From Bog-473 sp963809825 (GTDB lineage Bacteria; Actinomycetota; Acidimicrobiia; Acidimicrobiales; RAAP-2), in contig CAWELJ010000005.1 of the NCBI GenBank assembly GCA_963809825.1, forward strand, positions 62,001 to 126,000: a DNA stretch of 64,000 nt. Reading direction: 5' to 3'. Every line of letters starts with the position of its first letter. Position 1 is the first letter of the stretch. The translations under genes were made by a program, and so were the position numbers. This document shows positions 1 through 7,835 of this stretch, one piece after another. Under the pieces are notes generated by a model. It was not told the origin of the DNA and made no database searches. It saw nothing but the letters and a program-made list of their open reading frames with translations.

Positions 1-2
1 TG

Positions 3-1247
3 ATGGCGGTCGGCTGGCGGCAGGTGCCGGCGCGCGCCGGGCACGCCCTCCCCGCGCTCGGACTCGCCGCCGGGGTGACGATCGCGCTGCTCGCCTACCC
101 TGCCTGGTACGGCCAGGCCGGGCCGCAGGCGGTGACGGGCGTGCTCTTCCCGTTGGCGCCGGTCCTGGGGGTGCCACTGTCGGGCCTCCTCTCGCCCGGC
201 CTGTACCGGGCTTCCGCCAGCGGGTACGTCCGCTTCGGGGGCTACCTCGGCCGCACCGGGCCACCGAACGACTACGTGGGCGGCGGCGTCGCGCTGGCCG
301 CGCTGGCGGCGGTCGTGGCGGCCCGGCGCCGGCCCCTCACGTGGCTGCTCCTCTTCTTGACGGCCGTCACGGTGTGGCTCGCGCTCGGCGGGTATCTCGA
401 GGGCGCGCCCAATTGGATGGGCCACCCGTGGCTGCCCTGGCGCGAGCTCTCCCGCCTCCCCCTCCTCAAGGAGATCCTGCCGGACCAGCTCGCCCCGTTG
501 CTCACGCTCTTCGTCGCCTTCCTGCTGGCCGTCGGGCTCGACGCCCTCTACGTCGCGCCCCGCCGCCCGGCGTCGTGGGTGGCGCGGCACCGGTACGCGG
601 TGAGCGCGGTGGCCACGGCGATCGTGGCGGTGGTGGCGCTCGTGCCGGTCTTCGTCACCTTCGACCTGCCGTTCCGGGTGGTGCCGCTCCGCACGCCCGC
701 CTACATGCGCCAGGCGGCGCCGGCGCTCCCGGCCGCTGCGGTGCTGCTCACCGTCCCCTTCGCCGTCTCGGGGTCCCCGCAACCCATGCTCTGGCAGGCG
801 GCCGGCGGCTACCACTTCCGGCTGGCCGGCGCCGCGCTGAAGACACCCAACGCCCTGGGCGGCCCGGTGGGGTCGGGAGCGCCCGGGTCGGCCCGCAGGA
901 TCCTGACCGACCTGACGCTGCTCGGCGACCCGGAGCCCACGGCGACGCCGGCCCAGATCGCGACGGTCCGCCGGGCCCTGCACGATTGGCAGGTCGACGA
1001 CGTCGTGATCGACGGGCACAGCCGCGACCCCGTGTACGCCTCGGGGTTCTTCACCCGGGTGCTCGGCACGGCGCCGGCCTACGAGCACGGAGCCTGGGTG
1101 TGGCGCCTGCAACCGGGGGGACCGACGGCCAGTGCCGCCACCGGCGCGCCCCTGGCGCAGTGCCGGGGGTACGCCGCCGCGCCGGGCACCCGCACGGACC
1201 CCCTCGCCATGTCCCGGTGCGTACTGTTCACCGCCGGCAGGTCGTGA
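3..1247 (+). CDS. Polytopic membrane protein, probably the C-terminal part of a GT-C-like protein
   Basis: 414 residues are visible. The first half has about six hydrophobic segments (roughly residues 13-33, 40-62, 95-107, 112-130, 160-182, 197-222). The last 190 residues are soluble and probably extracytoplasmic. This arrangement resembles the C-terminal half of large actinobacterial GT-C-like membrane glycosyltransferases, but no catalytic motif is visible here, so the function is inferred. The first ATG lies in a TGATG at the window edge, which could be a coupled start. Because related proteins are much longer, I favour a 5' truncation by the window. Intergenic DNA is short before the next gene. 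Confidence 0.6.
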   Translation: MAVGWRQVPARAGHALPALGLAAGVTIALLAYPAWYGQAGPQAVTGVLFPLAPVLGVPLSGLLSPGLYRASASGYVRFGGYLGRTGPPNDYVGGGVALAALAAVVAARRRPLTWLLLFLTAVTVWLALGGYLEGAPNWMGHPWLPWRELSRLPLLKEILPDQLAPLLTLFVAFLLAVGLDALYVAPRRPASWVARHRYAVSAVATAIVAVVALVPVFVTFDLPFRVVPLRTPAYMRQAAPALPAAAVLLTVPFAVSGSPQPMLWQAAGGYHFRLAGAALKTPNALGGPVGSGAPGSARRILTDLTLLGDPEPTATPAQIATVRRALHDWQVDDVVIDGHSRDPVYASGFFTRVLGTAPAYEHGAWVWRLQPGGPTASAATGAPLAQCRGYAAAPGTRTDPLAMSRCVLFTAGRS

Positions 1248-1260
1248 GCCCGCGCCGCCG

Positions 1261-1266
1261 TAGTCT
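1261..1266 (+). promoter_or_regulatory. -10 element of a leaderless VOC gene
   Basis: TAGTCT lies 6 nt before the GTG at 1273, so transcription would begin at or next to the start codon. No Shine-Dalgarno sequence is present. Confidence 0.5.
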
Positions 1267-1272
1267 TGCGCG

Positions 1273-1707
1273 GTGCAGCCGATCCTCCACCTCTCCATCC
1301 CGGTGCGCGACCTGGACGAAGCCCGTGCGTTCTACGTGCAGACACTCGGCTGCCAGGCGGCGCGCACCAGGCACGACTTCACCGACGTCTGGTTCTACGG
1401 CATGCAGATCACGCTGCAGCACCGCCCCAGCGAGGTGCCGCCGGATTCGACGAAGGGGTCGCGGCACTTCGGCGTCACCTTGGGCCGCGACGAGTTCGAG
1501 TCCCTGATCGCCCGCCTGCACGAGCACGGGGTCGACTGGGTCGTCCCGGTCTCGACGGACAACGAGGGGCTGGCCAGCGAGCAGACCAAGGCCAAGATCG
1601 CCGACCCGAGCGGCAACGTCGTCGAGATCAAGACGTATCGCGACGTCGATGCCGCGCTGGAGGTCTCCGTGCACTCGTATCCAGAGGCCTTCGCGCGCGG
1701 CAACTGA
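1273..1707 (+). CDS. VOC (glyoxalase/dioxygenase fold) family protein
   Basis: 144 residues forming a single VOC module. It opens with ILHLSIPVRDLDEARAFYV, the typical first beta-alpha unit of this fold. It ends with DPSGNVVEIKTY, where the glutamate is the usual metal ligand of the second half. The family includes metal-dependent lyases, dioxygenases and resistance proteins; the substrate cannot be read from the sequence. The GTG start is chosen because a TAGTCT -10 lies 6 nt upstream. An upstream in-frame extension would overlap the previous gene. It stands alone before rph. Confidence 0.8.
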   Translation: MQPILHLSIPVRDLDEARAFYVQTLGCQAARTRHDFTDVWFYGMQITLQHRPSEVPPDSTKGSRHFGVTLGRDEFESLIARLHEHGVDWVVPVSTDNEGLASEQTKAKIADPSGNVVEIKTYRDVDAALEVSVHSYPEAFARGN

Positions 1708-1795
1708 GGCGGCGCCGCGGGGCCGCTACGGTGGGCGCGGGTGCGGGCCGGACCGGCCGGCGCCGCCGGCCCGAGAGGAGCGCAGTGGGAACCAG

Positions 1796-1825
1796 CCCGT
1801 TGGAGGAAGCCCCGTTGGAGGAAGC
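1796..1825 (+). repeat. 15-bp tandem duplication carrying the rph ribosome binding site
   Basis: CCCGTTGGAGGAAGC occurs twice back to back (1796-1810 and 1811-1825). Each copy has a GGAGGAA Shine-Dalgarno core. Only the second is at a normal distance from the rph GTG at 1829. Confidence 0.85.
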
Positions 1826-1828
1826 ACG

Positions 1829-2581
1829 GTGAGCGGGGATCCCCGTGCGGCCCGCCCGGACGGGCGTGCCGTCGACCAACTCAGGCCGGTCAGCTTCGAG
1901 CGCGACTACACGGTCATGGCGCCGGGGTCGGTGCTGGTCACGTTCGGGCAGACCAAGGTGCTCTGCACGGCGTCAGTGGAGGAGCGGGTCCCGCCCTGGA
2001 TGCGGGGCACCGGGCGGGGCTGGGTCACCGCGGAGTACTCCATGCTGCCGGGGTCGACGCCCGAGCGTGCCTCGCGCGAGGCGGCCAAGGGCAAGCAGTC
2101 CGGGCGGACCCAGGAGATTCAGCGGCTCATCGCCCGCTCCCTGCGTGCCGTGACCGACCTGGTCGTGCTCGGTGAGGTGCAGATCACGGTGGACTGCGAC
2201 GCGCTGCAGGCGGACGGGGGCACCCGCACGGCGTCCATCTGCGGCGCCTACGTCGCGCTGCACGACGCCTGCAGCCGGCTGGTGCAGGCCGGGACGATCG
2301 GGACGCACCCGTTGACCGACTCGGTCGCCGCAGTCTCGGTGGGGATCGTCGACGGCGCGCCGATGCTCGACCTGCCCTACGTCGAGGACTCGCGGGCCGA
2401 GGTGGACATGAACGTCGTCATGACCGGTGCCGGGCGCTTCGTGGAGGTGCAGGGCACGGCGGAGGGGCTGGCGTTCTCCCGCAGCGAGCTCGACACGCTG
2501 CTGGGCCTGGCCGAGACGGGCATCAAGGAGCTGACGAGCATGCAGGCGGGCGTGCTGGCCGAGCCACCGCTCCGGCGGTGA
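1829..2581 (+). CDS. rph: Ribonuclease PH
   Basis: 250 residues, the normal length for RNase PH, a phosphorolytic 3'-5' exoribonuclease that trims tRNA 3' ends. Visible hallmarks in order: RPVSFERDYTVMAPGSVLV at the N-terminus, the GRGWVTAEYSMLPGST loop, GRTQEIQRLIARSLRAV, the active-site DCDALQADGGTRTASI, and PYVEDSRAEVDMNVVMT. The start is GTG at 1829, set by the GGAGGAA site just upstream; a longer frame back to 1649 has no family similarity. The stop overlaps the rdgB start by 4 nt (GTGA), a common pairing in Actinobacteria, so the two are co-translated. Confidence 0.95.
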   Translation: MSGDPRAARPDGRAVDQLRPVSFERDYTVMAPGSVLVTFGQTKVLCTASVEERVPPWMRGTGRGWVTAEYSMLPGSTPERASREAAKGKQSGRTQEIQRLIARSLRAVTDLVVLGEVQITVDCDALQADGGTRTASICGAYVALHDACSRLVQAGTIGTHPLTDSVAAVSVGIVDGAPMLDLPYVEDSRAEVDMNVVMTGAGRFVEVQGTAEGLAFSRSELDTLLGLAETGIKELTSMQAGVLAEPPLRR

Positions 2582-3201
2582 GCGCCGCCGCCCCGCTGCG
2601 GCTCGTGCTGGCATCGGCCAATCCCGACAAGGTCGCCGAGATCGTCGCCGTCCTCTCGGCGGCCGCCGACGTCGAGCTGGTGCCCCGGCCGCCCGGGGTG
2701 CCCGAGATCGTGGAGGACGCCGAGACGCTGGTGGGCAACGCGCGGCTCAAGGCGCGCGCGCTTGTCGAGGCAACCGGACTCGGCGCCGTGGCCGACGACA
2801 CGGGGCTGGAGGTGGACGCGCTGGGCGGTGCGCCCGGCGTGTTCTCCGCCCGCTACGCCGGCGAGGACGCGACCTATGCCGACAACGTGGCCAAGCTGCT
2901 GGGCGCGCTGGCGGCACGCCCGGACGGCGGCGGGCAGCGCCGGGCGCGTTTCAAGACCGTCGCGCTGGCGGCCTTCCCCGACGGGTCCGAGGTGTGGGCC
3001 GAGGGCGTGATGGAGGGCACCATCGCCCTGGCGCCCCGGGGCGAGCACGGCTTCGGCTATGACCCGGTGTTCGTGCCCGGTGGCGACGCCGGGCGGACTT
3101 TCGCCGAGATGGCGCCGGCCGAGAAGGATGCCGTGTCGCACCGGGGCCGGGCCTTCCGGGCCCTGGCCGCTCTGCTGGCGGAGCGGACGGTGCGCTCGTG
3201 A
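2578..3201 (+). CDS. rdgB: dITP/XTP pyrophosphatase (non-canonical purine NTP hydrolase)
   Basis: 207 residues of the HAM1/RdgB family, which hydrolyses dITP, ITP and XTP to monophosphates so that deaminated purines stay out of DNA and RNA. The nucleotide-binding start LVLASANPDK (residues 9-18), the ADDTGLEVDALGGAPGVFSA segment, GEHGFGYDPVF and the terminal SHRGRAFRAL are all present. The GTG start overlaps the rph stop by 4 nt, so translation is coupled. The gene is convergent with the next one, with only 6 bp between them. Confidence 0.95.
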   Translation: MSAAAPLRLVLASANPDKVAEIVAVLSAAADVELVPRPPGVPEIVEDAETLVGNARLKARALVEATGLGAVADDTGLEVDALGGAPGVFSARYAGEDATYADNVAKLLGALAARPDGGGQRRARFKTVALAAFPDGSEVWAEGVMEGTIALAPRGEHGFGYDPVFVPGGDAGRTFAEMAPAEKDAVSHRGRAFRALAALLAERTVRS

Positions 3202-3207
3202 GCCCGC

Positions 3208-4062
3208 TCAGAGAAGGACGGCAGCCAGCTCGCGGTATTGGGCCAGCGGGAACGCCGCGTAGTCCGCGATGACCTGGAGGCAGACGTGGTCGGCCCCCGC
3301 GTCGTGGTGCTGGTGGACGCGCTCGGCGATGGCCGCGGCGTTGCCCCAGGCGACGACGGCGTCGACCAGCCGGTCGCTGCCGCCACCGGCGACGTCGTCG
3401 TCGTCGTATCCGAGCGTGCGCAGGTTCCCGGCGTAGTTGGGCAGGCCGAGGTAGCCGGTGGTGTAGCCCCGTGCGATCTCCCTGGCCCGGGCCGGGTCCT
3501 CCTCGAGGACGACGGCCACCTCGGGGGCGAGGAGGGGCCCGGGGCCGAGGATGTCCCGCGCCCGGGCCGTGTGGTCGACCGGGACGAAGTAGGGATGCGC
3601 CCCGGCGGCGCGCGCCGCGGCGAGCTCGAGCATGCGGGGACGCAACGCGGCGAGCACCCGCCGGTCGGTCGGCACGGGCGTCTCAAGGGCGTCGAGCGCA
3701 TTCAGGTAGGCGACCATCTTCGAGTACGGGCGCGAGTAGTCCTGCACGATCGCCGAGTGGCTGGTCCCGATGCCGAGGATGAAGCGCCCCTCGTGCCGCG
3801 CCTCGAGGTCGGCCACGGCGGACCCGATGTCGCCGGGGTCGCTGGCCCAGATGCTCACGATGCCGCTCGCGACGCGGGCGTGCGTGGTCGATCCGAGCAG
3901 CTGGCCGAAACGAGGCATCAAGCCCGCCTCGAAGCCACCGGACGACCACAGCGTCGTGAAGCCGAGCGACTCGAGCTCACCCGCGACGTCGAGGTCGGGC
4001 TCGTCCGGCACGCGCCACGAGCCACTCCACCAGACGCCGAACCGCCCGAGGTCCGTGGGCAT
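3208..4062 (-). CDS. LLM class F420-dependent oxidoreductase
   Basis: 284 residues of the luciferase-like monooxygenase TIM-barrel family, subgroup that uses coenzyme F420 (TIGR03620-like). Typical segments are FGVWWSGSWR at the N-terminus, LESLGFTTLWSSGG, the VASGIVSIWASDP strand, and GRFILGIGTSHS, the family glycine-rich loop. The C-terminal HHDAGADHVCLQVI is also characteristic. The substrate is unknown. It is the last gene of a minus-strand operon with the amidohydrolase (4 bp upstream) and the SRPBCC gene, which suggests small-molecule or lipid catabolism. Confidence 0.85.
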   Translation of the reverse strand: MPTDLGRFGVWWSGSWRVPDEPDLDVAGELESLGFTTLWSSGGFEAGLMPRFGQLLGSTTHARVASGIVSIWASDPGDIGSAVADLEARHEGRFILGIGTSHSAIVQDYSRPYSKMVAYLNALDALETPVPTDRRVLAALRPRMLELAAARAAGAHPYFVPVDHTARARDILGPGPLLAPEVAVVLEEDPARAREIARGYTTGYLGLPNYAGNLRTLGYDDDDVAGGGSDRLVDAVVAWGNAAAIAERVHQHHDAGADHVCLQVIADYAAFPLAQYRELAAVLL

Positions 4063-4066
4063 CGAA

Positions 4067-4882
4067 TCAGCCGAGACCCAGCAGGCGGGCCGCGGTACCG
4101 CCGAGATAGGCCTGGGCCGCCGCGTCGGAGAGAGGCAGGTCCCGGGCGGCGGCCACGGCCCGTTCCATGGGCAGGAAGGGATGGTCGGACGCGAAGAGGA
4201 CGCGCCCCATGCCCCGGCTCGAGTCCATGAAGGAGACGAGCGCCGGGTCCATGTAGCGGGCCAGGTAGGCGGAGTTGGACAGATACAGGTCGGGCCACTT
4301 GAGCATGTACTGCATGAGCAGCGCCTCGTAGGGGTGGCCCATGTGGGCGCCGATCACGGTGAGGCCCTTGAAGTCGATGAGGACGTCCTCGAGCAGCTCG
4401 GGATGCTGGCAGGCGGACCGCACCCGCGGGCCCGGGACGCCGACGTTGACCGAGACGGGCAGGCCGAGTTCGGCGCAGGTCGCGTACACGGGGTAGTAGA
4501 GCTTGTCGTTGAGCGGGTACTGGTGCACGAGCGGGGTGACGCGTACCAGCGCGACCGCGGGGTGCGCGGCGAGGGCGCGCAGGCGCGTGCACTGGCGCAC
4601 CGGGCGGTCGGGCCGGTCCACGACGAGCGCAACGCGCAGGCGGTCGGGATGGGCGGCCACCTCGTCGAGCAACGCGTCCGTCTCCTCGGCCGAGATGCCG
4701 GCGGCGACCACGCCGACGTCGACCCCGCACGCATCCATGGTGGCCAGCAGGTGCTTGAGCGTCGACGAGGCCGAGAGATCGCCGCCCAGCAGCTCGGGGA
4801 TGCCCTCGTTGCCGGACTGGCCCAGGAACGCCTCGGCGGCCTTGCCCGTGAGGGCGTTGACCCAGAGGTCGACGACCGTCAC
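4067..4882 (-). CDS. Amidohydrolase-2 family TIM-barrel hydrolase (metal site incomplete)
   Basis: 271 residues resembling the amidohydrolase-2/ACMSD group. The middle histidines of GAHMGHPYEALL and the late aspartate of FASDHPFLPMERAV match family metal or catalytic positions. The usual N-terminal H-x-H is not there: the protein begins VVDLWVNALTG. It may therefore bind its metal differently or belong to a subgroup without it. The ATG overlaps the stop of the SRPBCC gene by 4 nt (ATGA) and the LLM gene follows 4 bp later, so all three are one transcript. The substrate is unknown. Confidence 0.75.
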   Translation of the reverse strand: MTVVDLWVNALTGKAAEAFLGQSGNEGIPELLGGDLSASSTLKHLLATMDACGVDVGVVAAGISAEETDALLDEVAAHPDRLRVALVVDRPDRPVRQCTRLRALAAHPAVALVRVTPLVHQYPLNDKLYYPVYATCAELGLPVSVNVGVPGPRVRSACQHPELLEDVLIDFKGLTVIGAHMGHPYEALLMQYMLKWPDLYLSNSAYLARYMDPALVSFMDSSRGMGRVLFASDHPFLPMERAVAAARDLPLSDAAAQAYLGGTAARLLGLG

Positions 4883-5403
4883 GGCTGTTCGGTGTCGGCC
4901 GGCTCGGCGACCTTGGCGGCGGCCTTGGCCCGGGCGGCGCGCAGGTAGCCCACGCCCTTGGTCAAGGACTCCTTGATCAGCCGGTCGTTGTCCTTCGAGA
5001 TGAAGGCGTGCACCCGCTTCTCGAGCAGGGCACGCAGCAGCGGGTTGAACGCGTGGTACGTCTCGGAGAAGTGGACACGGGTCCGCCCGTCACCGAGGTC
5101 CTCGAGGCGCGTGAAACCCTCGGCCTGGGAGAGCAGGGGCCGGCCGACGGCGGTGTACTTCCACGACTCCTTCGGCGTGACCTCGGTCAGCCACTCCCAG
5201 GACTGGCCCCGGCCGCCCGTCAGCAGGTAGCGCGGCACCCGGAAGGTGCAGTGGCGGATGAGGCCGTCGCCGATGTCGTTGCCCGGGTAGAGGATGTCGA
5301 TGGAGACGTCGCCCGTCTCGGTGTGCGGGATGCGGGCCCAGAACAGCTGCCACAGCTCGTCCACGCCGGCGTCGATGTCGACGAAGTAGTGGTGCTCCTG
5401 CAC
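4879..5403 (-). CDS. SRPBCC (START-like) family protein
   Basis: 174 residues with the helix-grip layout of the polyketide cyclase/START-like superfamily: an N-terminal beta strand with HHYFVDIDAGVDELWQLFW, central strands TKESWKYTAVGRPL and LGDGRTRVHFSETYHAF, and a long C-terminal helix ending in a Lys/Ala-rich tail. Such proteins bind hydrophobic ligands; the ligand is unknown. The GTG start at 5403 follows a TAGGGT -10 by 6 nt. First gene of a three-gene operon with the amidohydrolase and LLM oxidoreductase. Confidence 0.75.
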   Translation of the reverse strand: MQEHHYFVDIDAGVDELWQLFWARIPHTETGDVSIDILYPGNDIGDGLIRHCTFRVPRYLLTGGRGQSWEWLTEVTPKESWKYTAVGRPLLSQAEGFTRLEDLGDGRTRVHFSETYHAFNPLLRALLEKRVHAFISKDNDRLIKESLTKGVGYLRAARAKAAAKVAEPADTEQP

Positions 5404-5409
5404 CGGCTC

Positions 5410-5415
5410 ACCCTA
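5410..5415 (-). promoter_or_regulatory. -10 element for the SRPBCC operon
   Basis: On the minus strand TAGGGT is followed by 6 nt and the GTG at 5403, predicting a leaderless operon mRNA. Confidence 0.5.
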
Positions 5416-5442
5416 TCCCCGGGCCTGACGGCTGCGTCAGGG

Positions 5443-6060
5443 TCAGGCCCCGCCCGCCGCACCGGGGAACGGCGTGCCGTAGCGGTCCAGGTGGGCCTTC
5501 TCCGCCAGGGGCCGGCGCCGGGGCGGCCCGAGCGCCGCGGGAAGGTGGCCGAGCGGGACGACGGCGAGCGGCTGCACCTCGGGCGGCAGGCCGAGCGGGC
5601 CCGAGAGCTCCCCGCCGGCCAGGAGCGGCATGGTGGTCAGCGTCGAGCCCAGCCCGAGCGCGTGTGCCGCCAGGAGCAGGTTCTGCACCGCCGGGAAGAC
5701 CGAGGCGTCCATCGACTGGGGGTAGGTCAGCCGGGTGTCGCCGCACACCACGACGAGCACCGGCGCGGCGGCGATGCCGCCCATGGCGCCGCGGTCGACG
5801 TCGCGCAGGAAGGCGGGAGAGAGGCGATCCTCCTCGAGCGCGCGGGCCCCGGCCTGCCAGATGCGCGCCGTCAGCTCGCCGATCGTGGCGCGCAGGGCCG
5901 GGTCGCGCACGACGACGAACACGAAGGGCTGGCTGTTCTCGGCGCTGGGCGCGTGGGTGGCGGCGGTGAGGATGCGGGCGACGGTCTCGTCGTCCACGTC
6001 GTCGGGCAGGAACGACCGGGCGGCCCGCTGGGTGTGCACCACCTCGAAGAAGTCGGGCAT
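5443..6060 (-). CDS. Nitroreductase family FMN-dependent oxidoreductase
   Basis: 205 residues. The N-terminal phosphate/flavin motif is visible as VVHTQRAARSFLPDDV, followed by ATHAPSAENSQPFVFVVVRD, the classic segment of this family. A later VQNLLLAAHALGLGST helix and PLAVVPLGHLP match the dimer interface and C-terminal strand. These enzymes reduce nitro groups, quinones or ene substrates with NAD(P)H; the substrate is not predictable. The start is ATG 6060 rather than the longer frame, since a TACCAT -10 sits 7 nt upstream. Confidence 0.88.
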   Translation of the reverse strand: MPDFFEVVHTQRAARSFLPDDVDDETVARILTAATHAPSAENSQPFVFVVVRDPALRATIGELTARIWQAGARALEEDRLSPAFLRDVDRGAMGGIAAAPVLVVVCGDTRLTYPQSMDASVFPAVQNLLLAAHALGLGSTLTTMPLLAGGELSGPLGLPPEVQPLAVVPLGHLPAALGPPRRRPLAEKAHLDRYGTPFPGAAGGA

Positions 6061-6067
6061 GGGCCGG

Positions 6068-6073
6068 ATGGTA
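6068..6073 (-). promoter_or_regulatory. -10 element of the nitroreductase gene
   Basis: TACCAT (minus strand) lies 7 nt before the ATG at 6060, consistent with a leaderless message. Confidence 0.45.
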
Positions 6074-6218
6074 TCGAGCACGGGCCCGGGCCGCCCCGGG
6101 GCCGAACGGATTGGGCGGCGTCGGGGCGACCCGCTACCTTTGGCGCTGCACCGGCCGAGGGCCGGCGCCCGCCATGGCACACGTGGTCCGGTTCGAACGG
6201 CGGAGAGGGAGGCAGACG

Positions 6219-6734
6219 GTGGCAGACGGCGCCGCAACGCAAGAAGACGTGCTCAAGTCGGTCATCGGGCAGCCGACCGCCAAGGCGAAGGTGATCGTGG
6301 AGCGGGGGCCGGTGCAGCACTTCGCCGACGCCGTGCTCAGCTCGAGCCCGATCTACCACAACCCCGGGGCGGCGAAGGAGGCCGGCTTCGGCGCCATTCC
6401 GGCGCCCCCGACCTTCCCCTTCGCCATGGAGTTCTCCGGCAAGTTCGAGGAGCTGCAGCCGACCGACGCGCCGGCGGGCAACCCGCTCATGACGGCCCTC
6501 GCCCCGCTCATCGCCAAGGGGGGGCTCATCCTGCACGGGGAGCAGGAGTTCCTGTACCACCGCCCGGTCCAGGTGGGCGACGTGCTCGTGAGCGAGGGCA
6601 AGATCGTCGACGCCTACCAGAAGGAATCGAAGGGCCGCACGATGACCTTCGTCGTCTCGGAGACCAACTGGAGCGACGAGAAGACGGGCGAGCCCGTCGT
6701 CACGGCGCGCTTCAACCTGATCCACCGCGCCTAG
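6219..6734 (+). CDS. MaoC-type dehydratase, N-terminal-domain (FAS1-like/HadA-like) subunit
   Basis: 171 residues of the hot-dog fold MaoC_dehydrat_N group. SSSPIYHNPGAAKEAGFGAI and APPTFPFAMEF are the usual entrance of this domain; LHGEQEFLYHRPVQVGDVL is the conserved central strand. The catalytic Asp/His pair is expected on the partner protein, which is the next gene. Together they resemble HadA/HadB heterodimeric (R)-3-hydroxyacyl dehydratases. The start is GTG 6219, 5 nt after the purine-rich GAGAGGGAGGC; a possible promoter is TTGGGC-18 nt-TACCTT at 6111-6140. Confidence 0.82.
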   Translation: MADGAATQEDVLKSVIGQPTAKAKVIVERGPVQHFADAVLSSSPIYHNPGAAKEAGFGAIPAPPTFPFAMEFSGKFEELQPTDAPAGNPLMTALAPLIAKGGLILHGEQEFLYHRPVQVGDVLVSEGKIVDAYQKESKGRTMTFVVSETNWSDEKTGEPVVTARFNLIHRA

Positions 6735-6792
6735 TCGACGGCGCCCGCACTGTACGAGCTGGTGAGAACGAGATTGACGGGAGGTCGAGTCA

Positions 6793-7215
6793 ATGGGTGA
6801 GAAGAAGCTGTCCTTCGACGAGGTCAAGGTCGGGGACGAGGCACCGGTGATCACGCACACGCTGACGCGCACGGACCTGGTGCGCTACGCCGGTGCGTCG
6901 GGTGACTTCAACCCGATGCACCATGACGAGGTGAAGGCCAAGGAGTCCGGGCAGCCGAGCGTCTTCGGTCACGGGATGTTCTCCATGGGACTGCTCGGCT
7001 CGGCGGTCACCGACTTCGTGGGCGTGGGCAACCTGACCAGGTACCAGGTGCGTTTCGCGCGACAGACCTGGCCCGACGAGGTGCTCAGCTCGAAGATCGT
7101 GGTCACGGCCAAGCGGGAGGAGGGCGGCCAGCAGTTGGTCGACCTGGCCCTGACCCTGTCCAACGCGGAGGGCGAGGACAAATTGGTCGGCGAGGCGACG
7201 GCGGCGCTGCCGTGA
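6793..7215 (+). CDS. MaoC family dehydratase, catalytic (HadB-like) subunit
   Basis: 140 residues with the hydratase-2 signature YAGASGDFNPMHHDE, where Asp and His are catalytic, followed by FGHGMFSMGLLG. It hydrates or dehydrates (R)-3-hydroxyacyl thioesters and probably pairs with the upstream subunit, which lacks these residues. A GGGAGGT ribosome site lies 7 nt before the ATG. The gap to the upstream gene is 58 bp, so the two are probably co-transcribed. A role in fatty acid elongation or degradation is likely. Confidence 0.88.
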   Translation: MGEKKLSFDEVKVGDEAPVITHTLTRTDLVRYAGASGDFNPMHHDEVKAKESGQPSVFGHGMFSMGLLGSAVTDFVGVGNLTRYQVRFARQTWPDEVLSSKIVVTAKREEGGQQLVDLALTLSNAEGEDKLVGEATAALP

Positions 7216-7228
7216 CGGGACACCGACC

Positions 7229-7792
7229 GTGAGCGCAGACATGTTGACGCAGGCATTTGCATCGACCGCCGCGGTGCTTGCCGGCGTGGACGCCCAGAAG
7301 CTCGATGCATCGACCCCGTGCTCGTCGTGGGAAGTGCGCGACCTGGTGAACCACATTGTGGGCGGAACGACGTACTTCGCCATTGCCGCCGAGACCGGCC
7401 AGGCGCCGGCGCCCTCGGAGACCGACTTCTGCCAGGGCGACTTCGTGTCGGAGTTCAACAAGGGAGCGGCGCGCGCCGTGAAGGCCTTCGAGGCCGACGG
7501 CGTGATGGACAAGATGTTGCAGCTGCCCTTCGGCGAGCTCCCCGGCGGCGTGTTCATCAACATCGCGACCATCGACACCTTCACCCACGGTTGGGACCTG
7601 GCCAAGGCCACCGGGCAGTCGACGGACCTCGACCCGGGACTGGCCACGCAGCTGCTGGCCATCGCCGAGGGGTTCGTGGCCGACAGCTTCCGCGGACCCG
7701 ACGGCCAGGCGCCCTTCGGCCCCAAGGCCGAGGCGCCGGCGGGCGCAGCGCCGGCCGACCGGCTGGCGGCGTTCCTCGGCCGTCAGCCCTGA
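7229..7792 (+). CDS. TIGR03086-type DinB-like metal-binding protein
   Basis: 187 residues of the mycothiol-dependent/DinB-like four-helix family. The first metal histidine is in SWEVRDLVNHIVGG; the second pair is expected in the TFTHGWDLAKATGQ segment, where HGWDLA is the usual signature. Members include mycothiol-dependent isomerases and unassigned enzymes. It starts with GTG 13 bp after the MaoC gene and likely shares that transcript. The end is convergent with a GNAT gene across a hairpin. Confidence 0.8.
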   Translation: MSADMLTQAFASTAAVLAGVDAQKLDASTPCSSWEVRDLVNHIVGGTTYFAIAAETGQAPAPSETDFCQGDFVSEFNKGAARAVKAFEADGVMDKMLQLPFGELPGGVFINIATIDTFTHGWDLAKATGQSTDLDPGLATQLLAIAEGFVADSFRGPDGQAPFGPKAEAPAGAAPADRLAAFLGRQP

Positions 7793-7804
7793 CGAACTCG
7801 AAAT

Positions 7805-7835
7805 CCTGACCGCCTCGACCGGCGCGCCGGTCAGG
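7805..7835. terminator. Hairpin between convergent genes
   Basis: CCTGACCG (7805-7812) pairs with CGGTCAGG (7828-7835), enclosing a second GC palindrome. It could serve both converging transcripts. There is no T run. Confidence 0.4.

Noticed and set aside
5008..6294. A 428-codon plus-strand frame
   Set aside because: It is antisense to the SRPBCC and nitroreductase genes and shows no domain pattern.
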